A stretch of 64,000 nucleotides of DNA from JAMZMI01 sp039970095 (GCA_039970095.1 JBDVMP010000026.1:1-64000), one strand, 5' to 3'; counted from the first letter of the stretch, positions 17,039-25,491 are shown. Program-made: numbers and translations. The notes: generated by a model not told the origin, from the sequence alone.

Positions 17039-17426
17039 GGTGAGAAAGAATTTTGGAATTTAATACTCTTGACCGGAGCAATTCTTAAGCTTTGTGATCA
17101 AAAATGTAATACTGTCATTTTTGACTCTCAAAACTGAATCGAATTCATACTCGCTATAGGAAAGAAGCGCTTCACACTCAATATAATCCTGATTATAACA
17201 AATGTTTCGTTTGAAGGCGTAAGAGAGAATGCTTGGGAGGCACTATAGCTGAGCTTCCCATGGAATTTAATCTGAAGTAAGTCAAATTTTTGTCCTTTCT
17301 CTGTAGGAGAAATCTAACTCTAAATATCTGGTATTAAGGAAGATTCCTCCAAAGTCGGGATGACATAGGACATTAACATCAGTTGAGGCTCTCTTCAGGG
17401 CGCCCAGCGAGGAAGTGACGATTCTC
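17039..17426. other. Gap with one dispersed repeat, no gene
   Basis: No coding region is supported in these 388 bases between converging genes. The only structure seen is one copy of a dispersed element at 17338-17365, listed separately. Confidence 0.5.
17338..17365 (-). repeat. Dispersed intergenic repeat, copy 1
   Basis: Read on the minus strand it begins TGTCATCCCGACTTTGGAGG and continues AATCTTCC. It matches the copy at 21705-21732 at about 21 of 28 positions, including GGAGGAATCTT without change. Similar TCATTTCGAC...GGAG-AATCT elements are frequent between genes in Bacteroidota. Confidence 0.6.
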
Positions 17427-17861
17427 TTAGTTCCCATTCATCATATCCTGAAAAGTTCTTCCTTTTCCGGTTTCGCAAAGCATTTTTAGACTACCAAGGA
17501 AAATACCCCAATGAAAGTTACAGTTGCCAAAATAGTCGGTGGCGTTTCTCCAGTTTTCATGCGAAAAACGCAAAATAGTCTTGCTATCTTTTGACTCGAG
17601 GTTGAAGATAATCTTCGTATCCTGCCACTCTTCATCTCCACCAACAGAAAGCCACTCTATATACGTATCAGGTTTGAGGCTAGTGACTTTCAACTGCTTC
17701 AATTCTCCTTCGCCAAAACGAAACTCATTCACAAAACCGATTTCCGGTTTGGCAACCGTAGTTTCGGTCCACCATTTAGCTAAGCCTTCTTGTGTAGCGA
17801 GTGCTTCATATACTTTATCGATGGGTGAGTTGATGTTAACAAAATGTCTGATGTGTTCCAT
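17427..17861 (-). CDS. SRPBCC (AHSA1-type) domain protein
   Basis: A 144-residue START-fold protein: HFVNINSPIDKVYEALATQEGLAKWWTE is the usual opening, with KWW near 28-30. The remainder forms the beta-sheet cavity that binds small hydrophobic ligands or Hsp90. It is the last gene of a three-gene unit SRPBCC-ArsR-SRPBCC, 3 bases after the regulator. Such cassettes are common and their ligand is unknown. Confidence 0.87.
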   Translation of the reverse strand: MEHIRHFVNINSPIDKVYEALATQEGLAKWWTETTVAKPEIGFVNEFRFGEGELKQLKVTSLKPDTYIEWLSVGGDEEWQDTKIIFNLESKDSKTILRFSHENWRNATDYFGNCNFHWGIFLGSLKMLCETGKGRTFQDMMNGN

Positions 17862-17864
17862 TGT

Positions 17865-18188
17865 TTATGCTTTTTTAGTGTTCATTAATTGATCCAACTT
17901 GTCCAGTTTATTTTCCCAGAATGAATGGTAATAGCTCACTACGTCGTAGACCTCTTTGAGCGGTTCTAAGTCAAGATGGTAGATGGTTTCCCTCCCTTTT
18001 GTTTCAGGTTTTAAAATACCGGATTCCTGTAGCGTGTTGATATGGCGCGTCAGCGCTTGCCTACTCATATCGAAGTTTTCAGTAATGGCATGCAATGACA
18101 ATGAAGACGAAACCAACAGAAGTTGGATGATTTTTCTACGGCGAGGGTCGGCCAATGCTTTAAATGGATCCACTTTAGGCTTTTTCAT
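17865..18188 (-). CDS. ArsR-family transcriptional regulator
   Basis: A 107-residue winged-helix protein: DPFKALADPRRRKIIQLLL near 7-25, recognition helix SRQALTRHINTLQESGIL near 42-59, and wing KGRETIYHLD. It has no cysteine, so it is not a thiol metal sensor; it resembles the SdpR-like regulators that accompany SRPBCC genes. It overlaps the upstream SRPBCC gene by 14 bases. Two identical operator-type sites in front of the operon suggest autorepression. Confidence 0.9.
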   Translation of the reverse strand: MKKPKVDPFKALADPRRRKIIQLLLVSSSLSLHAITENFDMSRQALTRHINTLQESGILKPETKGRETIYHLDLEPLKEVYDVVSYYHSFWENKLDKLDQLMNTKKA

Positions 18189-18600
18189 GTTTCACGATTT
18201 TTTCAATAAGATTTTGGTGATGTGCCCATCCCATTTCATGCTTTTCGCATTCGATCTTGTCCTGCTCGGCAAATCCTTCATGAGCTATTTTGAATGTAAC
18301 TCCATCATTAGTCTCGACCAGACTAAAAGTGACCACTGTGGTATTGTGAAGCTGGGCGGTGTTCCAGGTAAACTTGATGGTATGAGGAGCCTGAACGTCC
18401 AGTATTTCTCCAAAAACGAAATCTGAACATTCGTTTTCATCTGGTGGACAGTCAAACCGATATGACTTTCCTACGATTGGCTCAAAATTTCCCGGCATCA
18501 ACCACTGAGCCAGGTAGGTTTGATTGGTGATGTACTTCCAAACCTCATCTATAGGCTGTTTGTACGTTTTCTCTATAGCTATTGGGGGCATTAGCTTCAT
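18175..18600 (-). CDS. SRPBCC (AHSA1-type) domain protein
   Basis: A 141-residue START-fold protein with AIEKTYKQPIDEVWKYITN at the N-terminus and GWAHHQNLIEKIVKH at the C-terminal helix. The ATG at 18600 is preferred; the ATG at 18612 lies inside a perfect palindrome that looks like an operator and would add only MLLI. It is the promoter-proximal gene of the SRPBCC-ArsR-SRPBCC unit and overlaps the regulator gene by 14 bases. Confidence 0.85.
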   Translation of the reverse strand: MKLMPPIAIEKTYKQPIDEVWKYITNQTYLAQWLMPGNFEPIVGKSYRFDCPPDENECSDFVFGEILDVQAPHTIKFTWNTAQLHNTTVVTFSLVETNDGVTFKIAHEGFAEQDKIECEKHEMGWAHHQNLIEKIVKHEKA

Positions 18601-18601
18601 G

Positions 18602-18625
18602 ATTAGCAACATTTATGTTGCTAAT
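18602..18625. promoter_or_regulatory. Operator 1 of the ArsR/SRPBCC operon
   Basis: A perfect inverted repeat with 11-base arms (ATTAGCAACAT and ATGTTGCTAAT) and a 2-base spacer. Its core, GCAACA-N4-TGTTGC (18606-18621), recurs at 18647-18662. It directly precedes the preferred start codon. Confidence 0.7.
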
Positions 18626-18646
18626 ATAGTAGATGTAATTTGAAAG

Positions 18647-18662
18647 GCAACAATTTTGTTGC
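18647..18662. promoter_or_regulatory. Operator 2 of the ArsR/SRPBCC operon
   Basis: GCAACAATTTTGTTGC is an inverted repeat with the same GCAACA-N4-TGTTGC core as operator 1. The centres are 41 bases apart, about four helical turns, so two repressor dimers would sit on the same DNA face. Confidence 0.68.
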
Positions 18663-18995
18663 AAAACTCTTTTTTGTCAGCCGCCATTGAGCTTCTTAGT
18701 CATATGATTGACTCGCGACTGGAATATATTCACCAGAACCCAGTTGTAGGAATGATTGTGGAAACCCGAAAACTATGTTTTTAGCTCTGCAAGAGATTAT
18801 GCAGGGTTCAAGGGCTTGGTTGGTGTCAGCCTGGTAAGTTGAAAACTTGAGAATTAGGGAGTCACTTTGCAAACGAGGGCTAGTCAAGGGAGTGTTTTTA
18901 GATACTGCTCCCGGACGGCTCTAATTCTTCAGATAAGGTTCTTTTCGTTTGCTGATTTTCATTTTCTCAACATCTCTAATTCCCCATTCTCGTGA
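18663..18995. other. Gap without recognisable gene
   Basis: Between the operators and the hairpin next to glsA no gene or RNA is seen. A 63-codon minus-strand frame at 18696-18887 has no recognisable domain and is not accepted. Confidence 0.4.
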
Positions 18996-19017
18996 TGTCA
19001 GGTGTTTCCACCTGACA
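18996..19017. repeat. REP-like hairpin, copy A
   Basis: TGTCAGGTG and CACCTGACA pair around a TTTC loop. The 22-base element shares the pattern TnTCAGnTGnTTCCAnCTGAnA with the hairpin at 20927-20948. No T tract follows on either strand, so it is not a standard terminator, although it lies just beyond the glsA stop. Confidence 0.55.
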
Positions 19018-19031
19018 GTAAATGAACTCTC

Positions 19032-19952
19032 TTAAAAAATTGACCCGCCTAGTTTTGTTGTCAGCATTTCCAATGCTTTCATTCCTTTATTAGAGTTTCC
19101 TTTTTTGTTGAGGGGAGGACTCCAGACACTCACGCAGTATGTTAGTGGGTTGAGCGCTACAATCGCACCACCAACCCCACTTTTCCCTGGTAACCCCACC
19201 TCGAAAGCAAACTCACCAGATTCATCATAAAAGCCGCAGGTCAGCATGAGTGCGTTCATCCTGCGCGACTGACTGGCCGTTAGCGTGTATTTCCCATAGC
19301 CAAAAGGAACACCCGTTTCACCGAAATTCAGAAAGGTCTTGGCTAGTTCTACACAAGTCATCTCTATGGAGCATTGCCAAAAGTAGAAGTCCAGTACTGT
19401 GTCAACATCATTGACCAGGTTGCCTTTGGATTTGATCATATATGCCAGAGAGTTGTTGCCATAACCAACGCTTTTCTCTGACACAGCTACCTGTTCATTG
19501 TATTGGATTTCCGGATTGCCACACAATCCGCGCACAAATTCCAGAAACTCTGTTTTGGGGTCATCCAGCAAGCTTACGAGCATGTCTGCAATGACAATAG
19601 CTCCGGCGTTTATGAATGGGTTTCTGGGAAATCCATCTTCATATTCCAGCTGGATGATAGAGTTAAATCCATTTCCTGATGGTTCCACATCCACTCTTTC
19701 CCAGACTTTGTTTCCCAGTTGGCTAAACGCCATAGCCAGTGACAGCACTTTTGATACACTCTGAATGGAAAATTTTTCATCGGCATCTCCAACTTTATTG
19801 AGCTGTCCATCCACAGTAGTCAGGCACATGCCAAACTTGTTTCTGTCTATCTTAGCGAGATAGGGAATGTAGTCTGCGACTTTGCCATCGTCCTGAAAAT
19901 CTTCCAATTCAGTATAAATTTCATTGATGATCTGGGCGTAGTTGGCATTCAT
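19032..19952 (-). CDS. glsA: Glutaminase
   Basis: A 306-residue serine-dependent glutaminase of the beta-lactamase-like fold, converting glutamine to glutamate and ammonia. The catalytic SxxK is S65-V-S-K68 in FSIQSVSKVL, and NPFINAGAIV near 111-120 and the C-terminal GLPGKSGVGGAIV are conserved family segments. Length is that of the bacterial enzyme. It stands alone on the minus strand, flanked by gaps with hairpin repeats. Confidence 0.95.
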   Translation of the reverse strand: MNANYAQIINEIYTELEDFQDDGKVADYIPYLAKIDRNKFGMCLTTVDGQLNKVGDADEKFSIQSVSKVLSLAMAFSQLGNKVWERVDVEPSGNGFNSIIQLEYEDGFPRNPFINAGAIVIADMLVSLLDDPKTEFLEFVRGLCGNPEIQYNEQVAVSEKSVGYGNNSLAYMIKSKGNLVNDVDTVLDFYFWQCSIEMTCVELAKTFLNFGETGVPFGYGKYTLTASQSRRMNALMLTCGFYDESGEFAFEVGLPGKSGVGGAIVALNPLTYCVSVWSPPLNKKGNSNKGMKALEMLTTKLGGSIF

Positions 19953-20305
19953 TAGAAGTGATATTGTCTGGTTTCTGAAGAAGAGGCAAAGGTAGTTTTT
20001 CTGAAATGTACTTTTTGCTAGAATATGGATTTATGGAATGCAAAACATGAGCAATTCTTTCACTTACTGATTTCCCGTGGCGTCAGATGGAAAGCCTCAT
20101 TCCTAAACAATCAAAGGAAATCAAATCTTTTTTGGTTCACGTTTCCAACACCAGACAGGTTTTAAAAACCTGTCTGGTGTTTTTGTTTTTTTCTCGTCTG
20201 CTTCTTTGTCTTTGAAAAAACGGCAAGCCAATCAGATTACTTTTTTCTTCTTCGTTCTTATATGAAGAGGTAATTTCGAAGCTTTAAAAAATAAAAAACG
20301 AAAAA
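19953..20305. other. Gap with hairpin, no gene
   Basis: This 353-base gap between divergent genes should hold both promoters, but none is recognisable. GTCAGATGGAAA at 20082-20093 looks like half of the REP-like hairpin. The perfect inverted repeat at 20147-20181 is listed separately. Confidence 0.4.
20147..20188 (+). terminator. Strong hairpin with T tract
   Basis: Arms AACACCAGACAGGTTTT (20147-20163) and its complement (20165-20181) pair perfectly over 17 bases around one central base, then T-rich sequence follows. It has the form of a plus-strand terminator, but no plus-strand gene ends upstream, so it may instead be a mobile or dispersed palindrome; ACCTGTCTGGTGTT units are common in Bacteroidota. 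Confidence 0.6.
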
Positions 20306-20899
20306 ATGATCAAAGAATTAAAGCGTTGCTTATTGCTTGTGGGTGTCCTAATCTCTTTCACAGCATGTGAAACAGATGATGAAGGAGGGAAGATTGTCAT
20401 CTATGCCGACCATGATCTGTTTGATAGTGCTCCGGAATTCTTTTATGGTGGAAAATCTTTGACCAGTGAATACTTGGGTATAGATGCCTTATACAGTTAT
20501 ACTGCAAGTGTTGCAAGCAAAAATGCGGGAATAGATTATAATTATGATTTTGGCGGAGAGCGTTTTTCAAGCCTCGCTGGTGAGGCGGCTGTTCAAGGAG
20601 CTAAGGTTATGCTCAGGGCTGATGATAAATCGGGAAGAAATTCATACGAATTGAGACCGACAGGTGATCATGACAACCCATTTCTTGTTTTTGATTTGAA
20701 TGAAGATGATGGAGGTTCGGGCGATGCATGTGGTGATTATGCTGGTCCTGAGTTCAATATTCAAATAGACAGCCAATGTAAGACGGCTCAGCTTTACCTC
20801 TGCGCTGGCAACTCTGATGGCGTTACTGTGGCATGTGGGCTTTATAAGCAATATCAGGCTCAGGATTCAAGTATTCCAAATTGTCCTTATTGCAACTAG
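20306..20899 (+). CDS. Lipoprotein, function unknown
   Basis: A 197-residue protein with a lipoprotein signal: KELKRCLLLVGVLISFTAC, giving an acylated C21. The following ETDDEGGK is acidic, as in Bacteroidota lipoproteins exported to the cell surface. The mature part contains six further cysteines in its last third, including a closing CPYC, so disulfides are likely. I recognise no family. It stands alone between the hairpin at 20147 and the REP-like hairpin at 20927. Confidence 0.65.
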   Translation: MIKELKRCLLLVGVLISFTACETDDEGGKIVIYADHDLFDSAPEFFYGGKSLTSEYLGIDALYSYTASVASKNAGIDYNYDFGGERFSSLAGEAAVQGAKVMLRADDKSGRNSYELRPTGDHDNPFLVFDLNEDDGGSGDACGDYAGPEFNIQIDSQCKTAQLYLCAGNSDGVTVACGLYKQYQAQDSSIPNCPYCN

Positions 20900-20925
20900 T
20901 ATCTGTTCAATGAATTCTTTTTTTA

Positions 20926-20949
20926 ATCTCAGCTGGTTCCATCTGAGAT
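20926..20949. repeat. REP-like hairpin, copy B
   Basis: ATCTCAG and CTGAGAT pair perfectly, enclosing CTGGTTCCAT with partial pairing. The element follows the lipoprotein gene by 26 bases and resembles copy A at 18996. A T-rich run lies before it, not after it. Confidence 0.5.
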
Positions 20950-20956
20950 CATTCGA

Positions 20957-21022
20957 AAGTGACATAACTATCTCACACAAGTGACATAGTTATGATGCTC
21001 AAGTGACATGCCTATGCTACTT
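20957..21022 (+). repeat. Three tandem 22-bp repeats
   Basis: Three consecutive 22-base units start at 20957, 20979 and 21001. All begin AAGTGACAT and all have TAT at positions 13-15; the rest varies. The array ends 23 bases before the HD-domain gene. A period of two helical turns and a conserved half-site suggest cooperative protein binding. Confidence 0.75.
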
Positions 21023-21045
21023 TGGTGTCATGATAATCATAATTT

Positions 21046-21696
21046 ATGACTAAAGATATCATCCTGTCAACCATCACTTTCGTCAAAGACCAACTTCGAA
21101 ACGCAGAAGGCGGTCACGACTGGTGGCACATAGAGCGCGTCTGGAAGCTGGCGAAAACCATAGCCAAAGAAGAAGTGGTCGATATCAGAATCGTTGAACT
21201 TGGTGCGTTGCTTCATGATATTGCGGACAGCAAATTTCACGGCGGTGATGAGCGCATTGGCCCGATGAAAGCTGAAGAGTTTTTGCAATCTCAGGGAGCG
21301 GATCAGGAAGTGATTGATCATGTGAAAGCCATCATTGAAAATATCTCTTTCAAAGGAGGAAATGAAGCGCGCAAGTTTAGCTCTCCTGAGCTAGATGTGG
21401 TGCAGGATGCAGATAGGCTAGATGCCATTGGCGCCATAGGGATCGCACGAACTTTCAATTATGGAGGGTTTAAAAACAGGGAGCTTTACAATCCGGATAT
21501 TCCTCCAAATCTCAACATGACTAAAGAGGAATACAAGAAGAGCACGGCTCCTACAATCAATCACTTTTATGAGAAATTGCTGCTACTGAAAGATCGCATG
21601 AATACTGAAACCGGAAAGCAGGTAGCGGAACAAAGGCATCAGTTTATGGAGCAATACCTTGAGCAATTTTATAAGGAGTGGAGTGGAGACATGTAA
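21046..21696 (+). CDS. HD-domain phosphohydrolase, YedJ-like
   Basis: A 216-residue metal-dependent phosphohydrolase. The HD residues are seen as HDWWHIERVW near 24-33, LLHDIADSKF near 61-70 and QDADRLDAIGAIGIAR near 122-137. The arrangement is that of the YedJ/YpgQ group, thought to hydrolyse nucleotides or related phosphoesters; the substrate is not known. A tandem repeat array lies in its promoter region. Confidence 0.88.
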   Translation: MTKDIILSTITFVKDQLRNAEGGHDWWHIERVWKLAKTIAKEEVVDIRIVELGALLHDIADSKFHGGDERIGPMKAEEFLQSQGADQEVIDHVKAIIENISFKGGNEARKFSSPELDVVQDADRLDAIGAIGIARTFNYGGFKNRELYNPDIPPNLNMTKEEYKKSTAPTINHFYEKLLLLKDRMNTETGKQVAEQRHQFMEQYLEQFYKEWSGDM

Positions 21697-21704
21697 TCCT
21701 ATAA

Positions 21705-21732
21705 TGTTATTTCGACGAAGGAGGAATCTTTA
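21705..21732 (+). repeat. Dispersed intergenic repeat, copy 2
   Basis: The element TGTTATTTCGACGAAGGAGG continues AATCTTTA and is homologous to the inverted copy at 17338-17365. It lies just after the HD-domain gene. The same gap also holds CCTGCCTCCGCAGG (21851-21864), a palindromic motif of the kind often found with this element. Confidence 0.6.
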
Positions 21733-21881
21733 TTTTAGTTTCAAAATCATTTTGGGAATGGCTATGATCTCAGACTGGGGAGACCTTCTTGTTATATAGT
21801 CATTGCCGGAGGCAATCTTATTCGCAATTGAAAAACCACAATTGATGAGATCCCTGCCTCCGCAGGAATGACGGAACCATG

Positions 21882-22784
21882 CTAAAAAAACAACTCTTGC
21901 GCTATCCTGTAGGTATTGGCATGAGCCTCCAAAATCACTTTTATATCTTCTGAATAGCCCCCGCCCATTGATGCCACTATCGGTAGGTTGTGCTTTTTAG
22001 CCTCGGAAATCACCAGTTCGTCTCTTCGCTTGCATCCACCTACACTCATACCCAGCCGCCCAAGTTTATCACTAGCAAGCACGTCCACACCAGATTGAAA
22101 AAACAGGAAGTCTGGTTCAACTTCGTCGAGCAATTTTTTGAGATGGTGATCGAGGAGGCTTAGATATTCCTTGTCTCCGGTTCCGTCTTTTAGCGGCACA
22201 TCCAGGTCTGATTGTTCCTTTTTCATGGGGTAGTTTTTCTCCCCATGCATGCTGAAGGTGAATACCCGGGGTTCGTTCTGAAAAATCTCTGCAGTGCCAT
22301 TTCCCTGATGCACATCCAGGTCGACGATGAGTATTTGCCGAGCCAGCTTGTTGTCGAGGAGGTATTGTGCGGCAATGGCCTGGTCGTTGAGTAGGCAAAA
22401 TCCCTCTGCCCGATCCGTATAGGCATGATGCGTGCCTCCGGCGATGTTCATCGAAATGCCATATTGTTGTGCATAGGCAGTGGCCGCAATGGTGCCCGCG
22501 CAAATCTTCCTTTCGCGTGTGACCAAACCCGCTGAAAGTGGAAATCCACTTTTTCGTTGCTCGGCCTTGGTCAATGCAAGCTGATCCAGTTTTTGCCAGT
22601 ATCCTGACTCGTGTACTGTCAAAATAGATTCTTCTGAAAGCATCGAAGGTTCGAAGATGTTGGCCTTGGTGATGGTTCCTTCATAAATCAGTTGCTCCGG
22701 TAGCAAGTCGTATTTCTCCATAGGAAAGCGATGCTTGGGGGGTAGAGGATGATTGTAAATAGGCGACCAGGCAATTTTGAGCAT
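21882..22784 (-). CDS. Histone deacetylase-family (AcuC-like) deacetylase
   Basis: A 300-residue zinc hydrolase of the arginase/deacetylase fold. GGTHHAY near 116-122 holds the paired active-site histidines, DLDVHQGNGTAEIF near 156-169 holds zinc ligands Asp and His, and GRLGMS and MGGGYS supply the later metal and transition-state residues, so it should be active. Bacterial members act on acetylated polyamines, acetoin-related substrates or acetyl-lysine. It is divergent from the EamA transporter gene. Confidence 0.9.
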   Translation of the reverse strand: MLKIAWSPIYNHPLPPKHRFPMEKYDLLPEQLIYEGTITKANIFEPSMLSEESILTVHESGYWQKLDQLALTKAEQRKSGFPLSAGLVTRERKICAGTIAATAYAQQYGISMNIAGGTHHAYTDRAEGFCLLNDQAIAAQYLLDNKLARQILIVDLDVHQGNGTAEIFQNEPRVFTFSMHGEKNYPMKKEQSDLDVPLKDGTGDKEYLSLLDHHLKKLLDEVEPDFLFFQSGVDVLASDKLGRLGMSVGGCKRRDELVISEAKKHNLPIVASMGGGYSEDIKVILEAHANTYRIAQELFF

Positions 22785-22876
22785 GGCAATAAAACACTAA
22801 AGTTGATGAAAAGTTTGCATGGATTGATTCAATTTGCGGCTCGGTTTGCAATGTAAAATTAAATCTCAAACTTAAT

Positions 22877-23752
22877 ATGAATCGCCAGCTATCCCATTTT
22901 CTTCAGCTCGGCCTGGCCATCTTCATCATGTCCAGTTCTGGTACATTGGGGAGATTCATAGACATGCCTGCTCCGGTTATTATCTGGGTGCGGTGCGTGA
23001 TTGCGGCTGTGGCATTATTCGTAATTATCAAAATCGGACCGTTCGATTTCCGCCTTCCCAAGGGCAAAGAGTTCAATGCTTTGTTTATTAGTTCGCTGTT
23101 TTTGGGAGCTCACTGGGTAAGCTATTTCTACGCGCTCAAGTTGTCCAGTGTAGCTGTTGGTATGTTGTCACTATTTACCTATCCGGTGATCACCGCATTT
23201 CTGGAGCCGATCATGTTGAAGACACGTTTTGATAAGGTTAGTATTGTTTTAGGATTACTGGCTCTGGTAGGTGTAGCGCTGCTGGCTCCCGAACTAAGTC
23301 TCCGTAACGATTTTACAGTGGGCATATTGATAGGTGTAGGGTCGGCAATAGTTTATGCTGTCCGAAACATCATGATGAAGACGCAGGTGTCTGGTCAGTC
23401 TGGCGTGACCCTTATGTTTTATCAGCTCTTGATTATTGATATTGCCCTATTACCTGTTGTGTTTATGTTTGACTTTGATCTTAGTATGGGTGTTTTGGCT
23501 AACTGGAAACCGTATCTTGTTCTCGGACTATTGACCACTGCTACGGGACATACGCTGTTTGTACTCAGTTTTAAGAACTTCACCATCACTACAGTAAGTA
23601 TTATCAGTGCTATCACACCTTTGCTGGGCACTTTGCTCGGGTTTGTTGTTTTGGGTGAAATCCCTGCAGGCCGCACCTATATCGGTGGGGTGTTGATTTT
23701 CCTTACGGTAATAGCTGAGAGTGTGAAATCAGTGCGCTGGAGAGAAAATTGA
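22877..23752 (+). CDS. EamA-family (DMT) transporter
   Basis: A 291-residue protein of ten hydrophobic helices made of two EamA repeats (about 10-140 and 155-285). Typical segments are the first-helix SSSGTLGRF, and SVAVGMLSLFTYPVITAFLEP at the end of helix 4, mirrored by TVSIISAITPLLGTLLGF in the second half. The family exports metabolites or amino acids; no substrate can be assigned. Confidence 0.9.
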   Translation: MNRQLSHFLQLGLAIFIMSSSGTLGRFIDMPAPVIIWVRCVIAAVALFVIIKIGPFDFRLPKGKEFNALFISSLFLGAHWVSYFYALKLSSVAVGMLSLFTYPVITAFLEPIMLKTRFDKVSIVLGLLALVGVALLAPELSLRNDFTVGILIGVGSAIVYAVRNIMMKTQVSGQSGVTLMFYQLLIIDIALLPVVFMFDFDLSMGVLANWKPYLVLGLLTTATGHTLFVLSFKNFTITTVSIISAITPLLGTLLGFVVLGEIPAGRTYIGGVLIFLTVIAESVKSVRWREN

Positions 23753-23835
23753 TATTGTAGCAATAAATAAGAATTGATGGTAAAACTTGCAGAAAGCAAT
23801 TATGGGTATTTTTTTAGCAGAGAATATTACAGCCA

Positions 23836-25491
23836 GTGATTTTTCTAATTTCTTTTGTACTGAGTATTATTTCACTCTCGGATAAGAATGTCTCTTCCGA
23901 TCAGGTTGCCATTTCTGTACTGGTAGATGAATCGGAGACCTGGACTTACGAGCATTTATCGGATCAGGAGATACAACGTCAATTTGACCTTCACCCTCTA
24001 GACAACCCTTATTTTGGCTACACTACTAAGCCGCATTGGTTCAGAGTTATTTTGCCTGATCATTTTCATGGTGAAAATACCAATGTAATCATCAACTATC
24101 CAAGTATTCGTGATATCCGGCTGTATGATGGAAATAAAGCTCCACAGCTTGCCGGACGCAATGTTCCAGTAGATAATTGGCCTAATAAGGCAAGGAATAT
24201 CGTTTTTAACCTGAATGAAGATCATGCCGACACCATCTACTTGAGAGCTCAGGAAAAGGCATCACTGATAGTGCCCATTGCGGTGAAGTTGGAGCGCAGC
24301 TATAAAGTTGACTCGCTGGTAGAAAACATCCTTTACGGGTTCTTTTTTGGGTTTGTCATTGCCATGATTTTGTACAATCTCATGTTGTTTTTATCACTGC
24401 GAGATGTGACATACTTTTATTATATCATTGCCATGGCTGCCGGAGGTTTGGTGGCCGCCATTCGAGCAGGTTATGCCATTGTGTATTGGTGGCCCAATAA
24501 TTCCATTCTTGATGATAGGATTTACCTGATTTGTGGTGGTGTTTCCGTTATGGCCTCCAGCAGGTTTGTGTCTAATTTTCTCGGCTTGACCCAATCGAAC
24601 AAAAAGATAGATCTCTATTTGTGGGTTGTATCTGCCATGGCAGCAGGGATGGTTGTGCTTACCTTTTTTCTCGATTTTGTGCAGCTCACCAATTACGGAC
24701 GCCTCCTGGTTGCAGTAGGTATCCCTTCGTTTTTGGGGATTGGTATCTGGAAATGGACTAAAGGCTACCGCCCGGCCAGGTTTTTTGTGCTTGCCTGGAT
24801 TCCGTATATCGCTGGTCTGGTGCTTATTGTGCTGAAAGGTGGCGGGTGGGTGCCATATAGTCCCCTCGTGGATATTTCGGCGGAAGTGGGCACGTGCCTA
24901 GAAGCAATACTGCTATCTTTTGCACTAGGGGATAGAATATCTTCTTATAAAAAGGCGAAATCCGACGCGGAAAAAAAGGTATTGAAGACGGAACTCGAGC
25001 ATAAAGCACTGCTTACTCAAAATCAGCGGCTGGACTATGAACTGAAGTTGAAAGAAAAAGATCTCCAAAATGAGCATCAGCAATTAGCCACCACTACACT
25101 TTGGCTCACACAAAAAAACAAAGTGCTACAGGATTTGCAGCAAAGCCTCAAGGCCTTGAAAAATGGTGATCAGTCAGCCGAGCTCAAATTGATGAGTAAA
25201 AAAGTGGAACAAAACCTCAATGCCGAGGAGGATTGGATGCGCTTCAAAGAGCATTTTGAAAAAGTCCATACTGGATTTTTCAGCGTGTTACAACAAGATT
25301 TCCCTGCCCTCACCAACAATGAGCATAGGCTCTGTGCTTATTTGAGAATGAATATGTCCACTAAAGAGATTGCCACCCTACAAGGCGTATCTACTACTGC
25401 CATAGAGCAGGCGCGCCGCAGAATGCGCAAGAAGATTGGTATATCCAATACGGAGACTAACCTTCATACATTTTTGCAGAATTTGGCTTAA
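23836..25491 (+). CDS. 7TMR-DISM membrane-tethered LuxR-type regulator
   Basis: A 551-residue protein from a GTG start; no ATG lies nearby in frame. It has a signal sequence, a periplasmic 7TMR-DISMED2 domain (about 25-155), seven membrane helices (about 163-360), a charged coiled coil (about 370-450), and a C-terminal winged or LuxR-type helix-turn-helix at about 485-545 (NNEHRLCAYLRMNMSTKEIA, then STTAIEQARRRMRKKIG). A periplasmic ligand would thus control a DNA-binding domain that stays at the membrane. It immediately precedes the giant surface-protein gene, whose promoter region carries a 22-bp direct repeat. Confidence 0.88.
   Translation: MIFLISFVLSIISLSDKNVSSDQVAISVLVDESETWTYEHLSDQEIQRQFDLHPLDNPYFGYTTKPHWFRVILPDHFHGENTNVIINYPSIRDIRLYDGNKAPQLAGRNVPVDNWPNKARNIVFNLNEDHADTIYLRAQEKASLIVPIAVKLERSYKVDSLVENILYGFFFGFVIAMILYNLMLFLSLRDVTYFYYIIAMAAGGLVAAIRAGYAIVYWWPNNSILDDRIYLICGGVSVMASSRFVSNFLGLTQSNKKIDLYLWVVSAMAAGMVVLTFFLDFVQLTNYGRLLVAVGIPSFLGIGIWKWTKGYRPARFFVLAWIPYIAGLVLIVLKGGGWVPYSPLVDISAEVGTCLEAILLSFALGDRISSYKKAKSDAEKKVLKTELEHKALLTQNQRLDYELKLKEKDLQNEHQQLATTTLWLTQKNKVLQDLQQSLKALKNGDQSAELKLMSKKVEQNLNAEEDWMRFKEHFEKVHTGFFSVLQQDFPALTNNEHRLCAYLRMNMSTKEIATLQGVSTTAIEQARRRMRKKIGISNTETNLHTFLQNLA

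Noticed and set aside
18696..18887. 63-codon minus-strand frame
   Set aside because: No recognisable domain, signal peptide or operon context, and it lies in a gap with no coding character.
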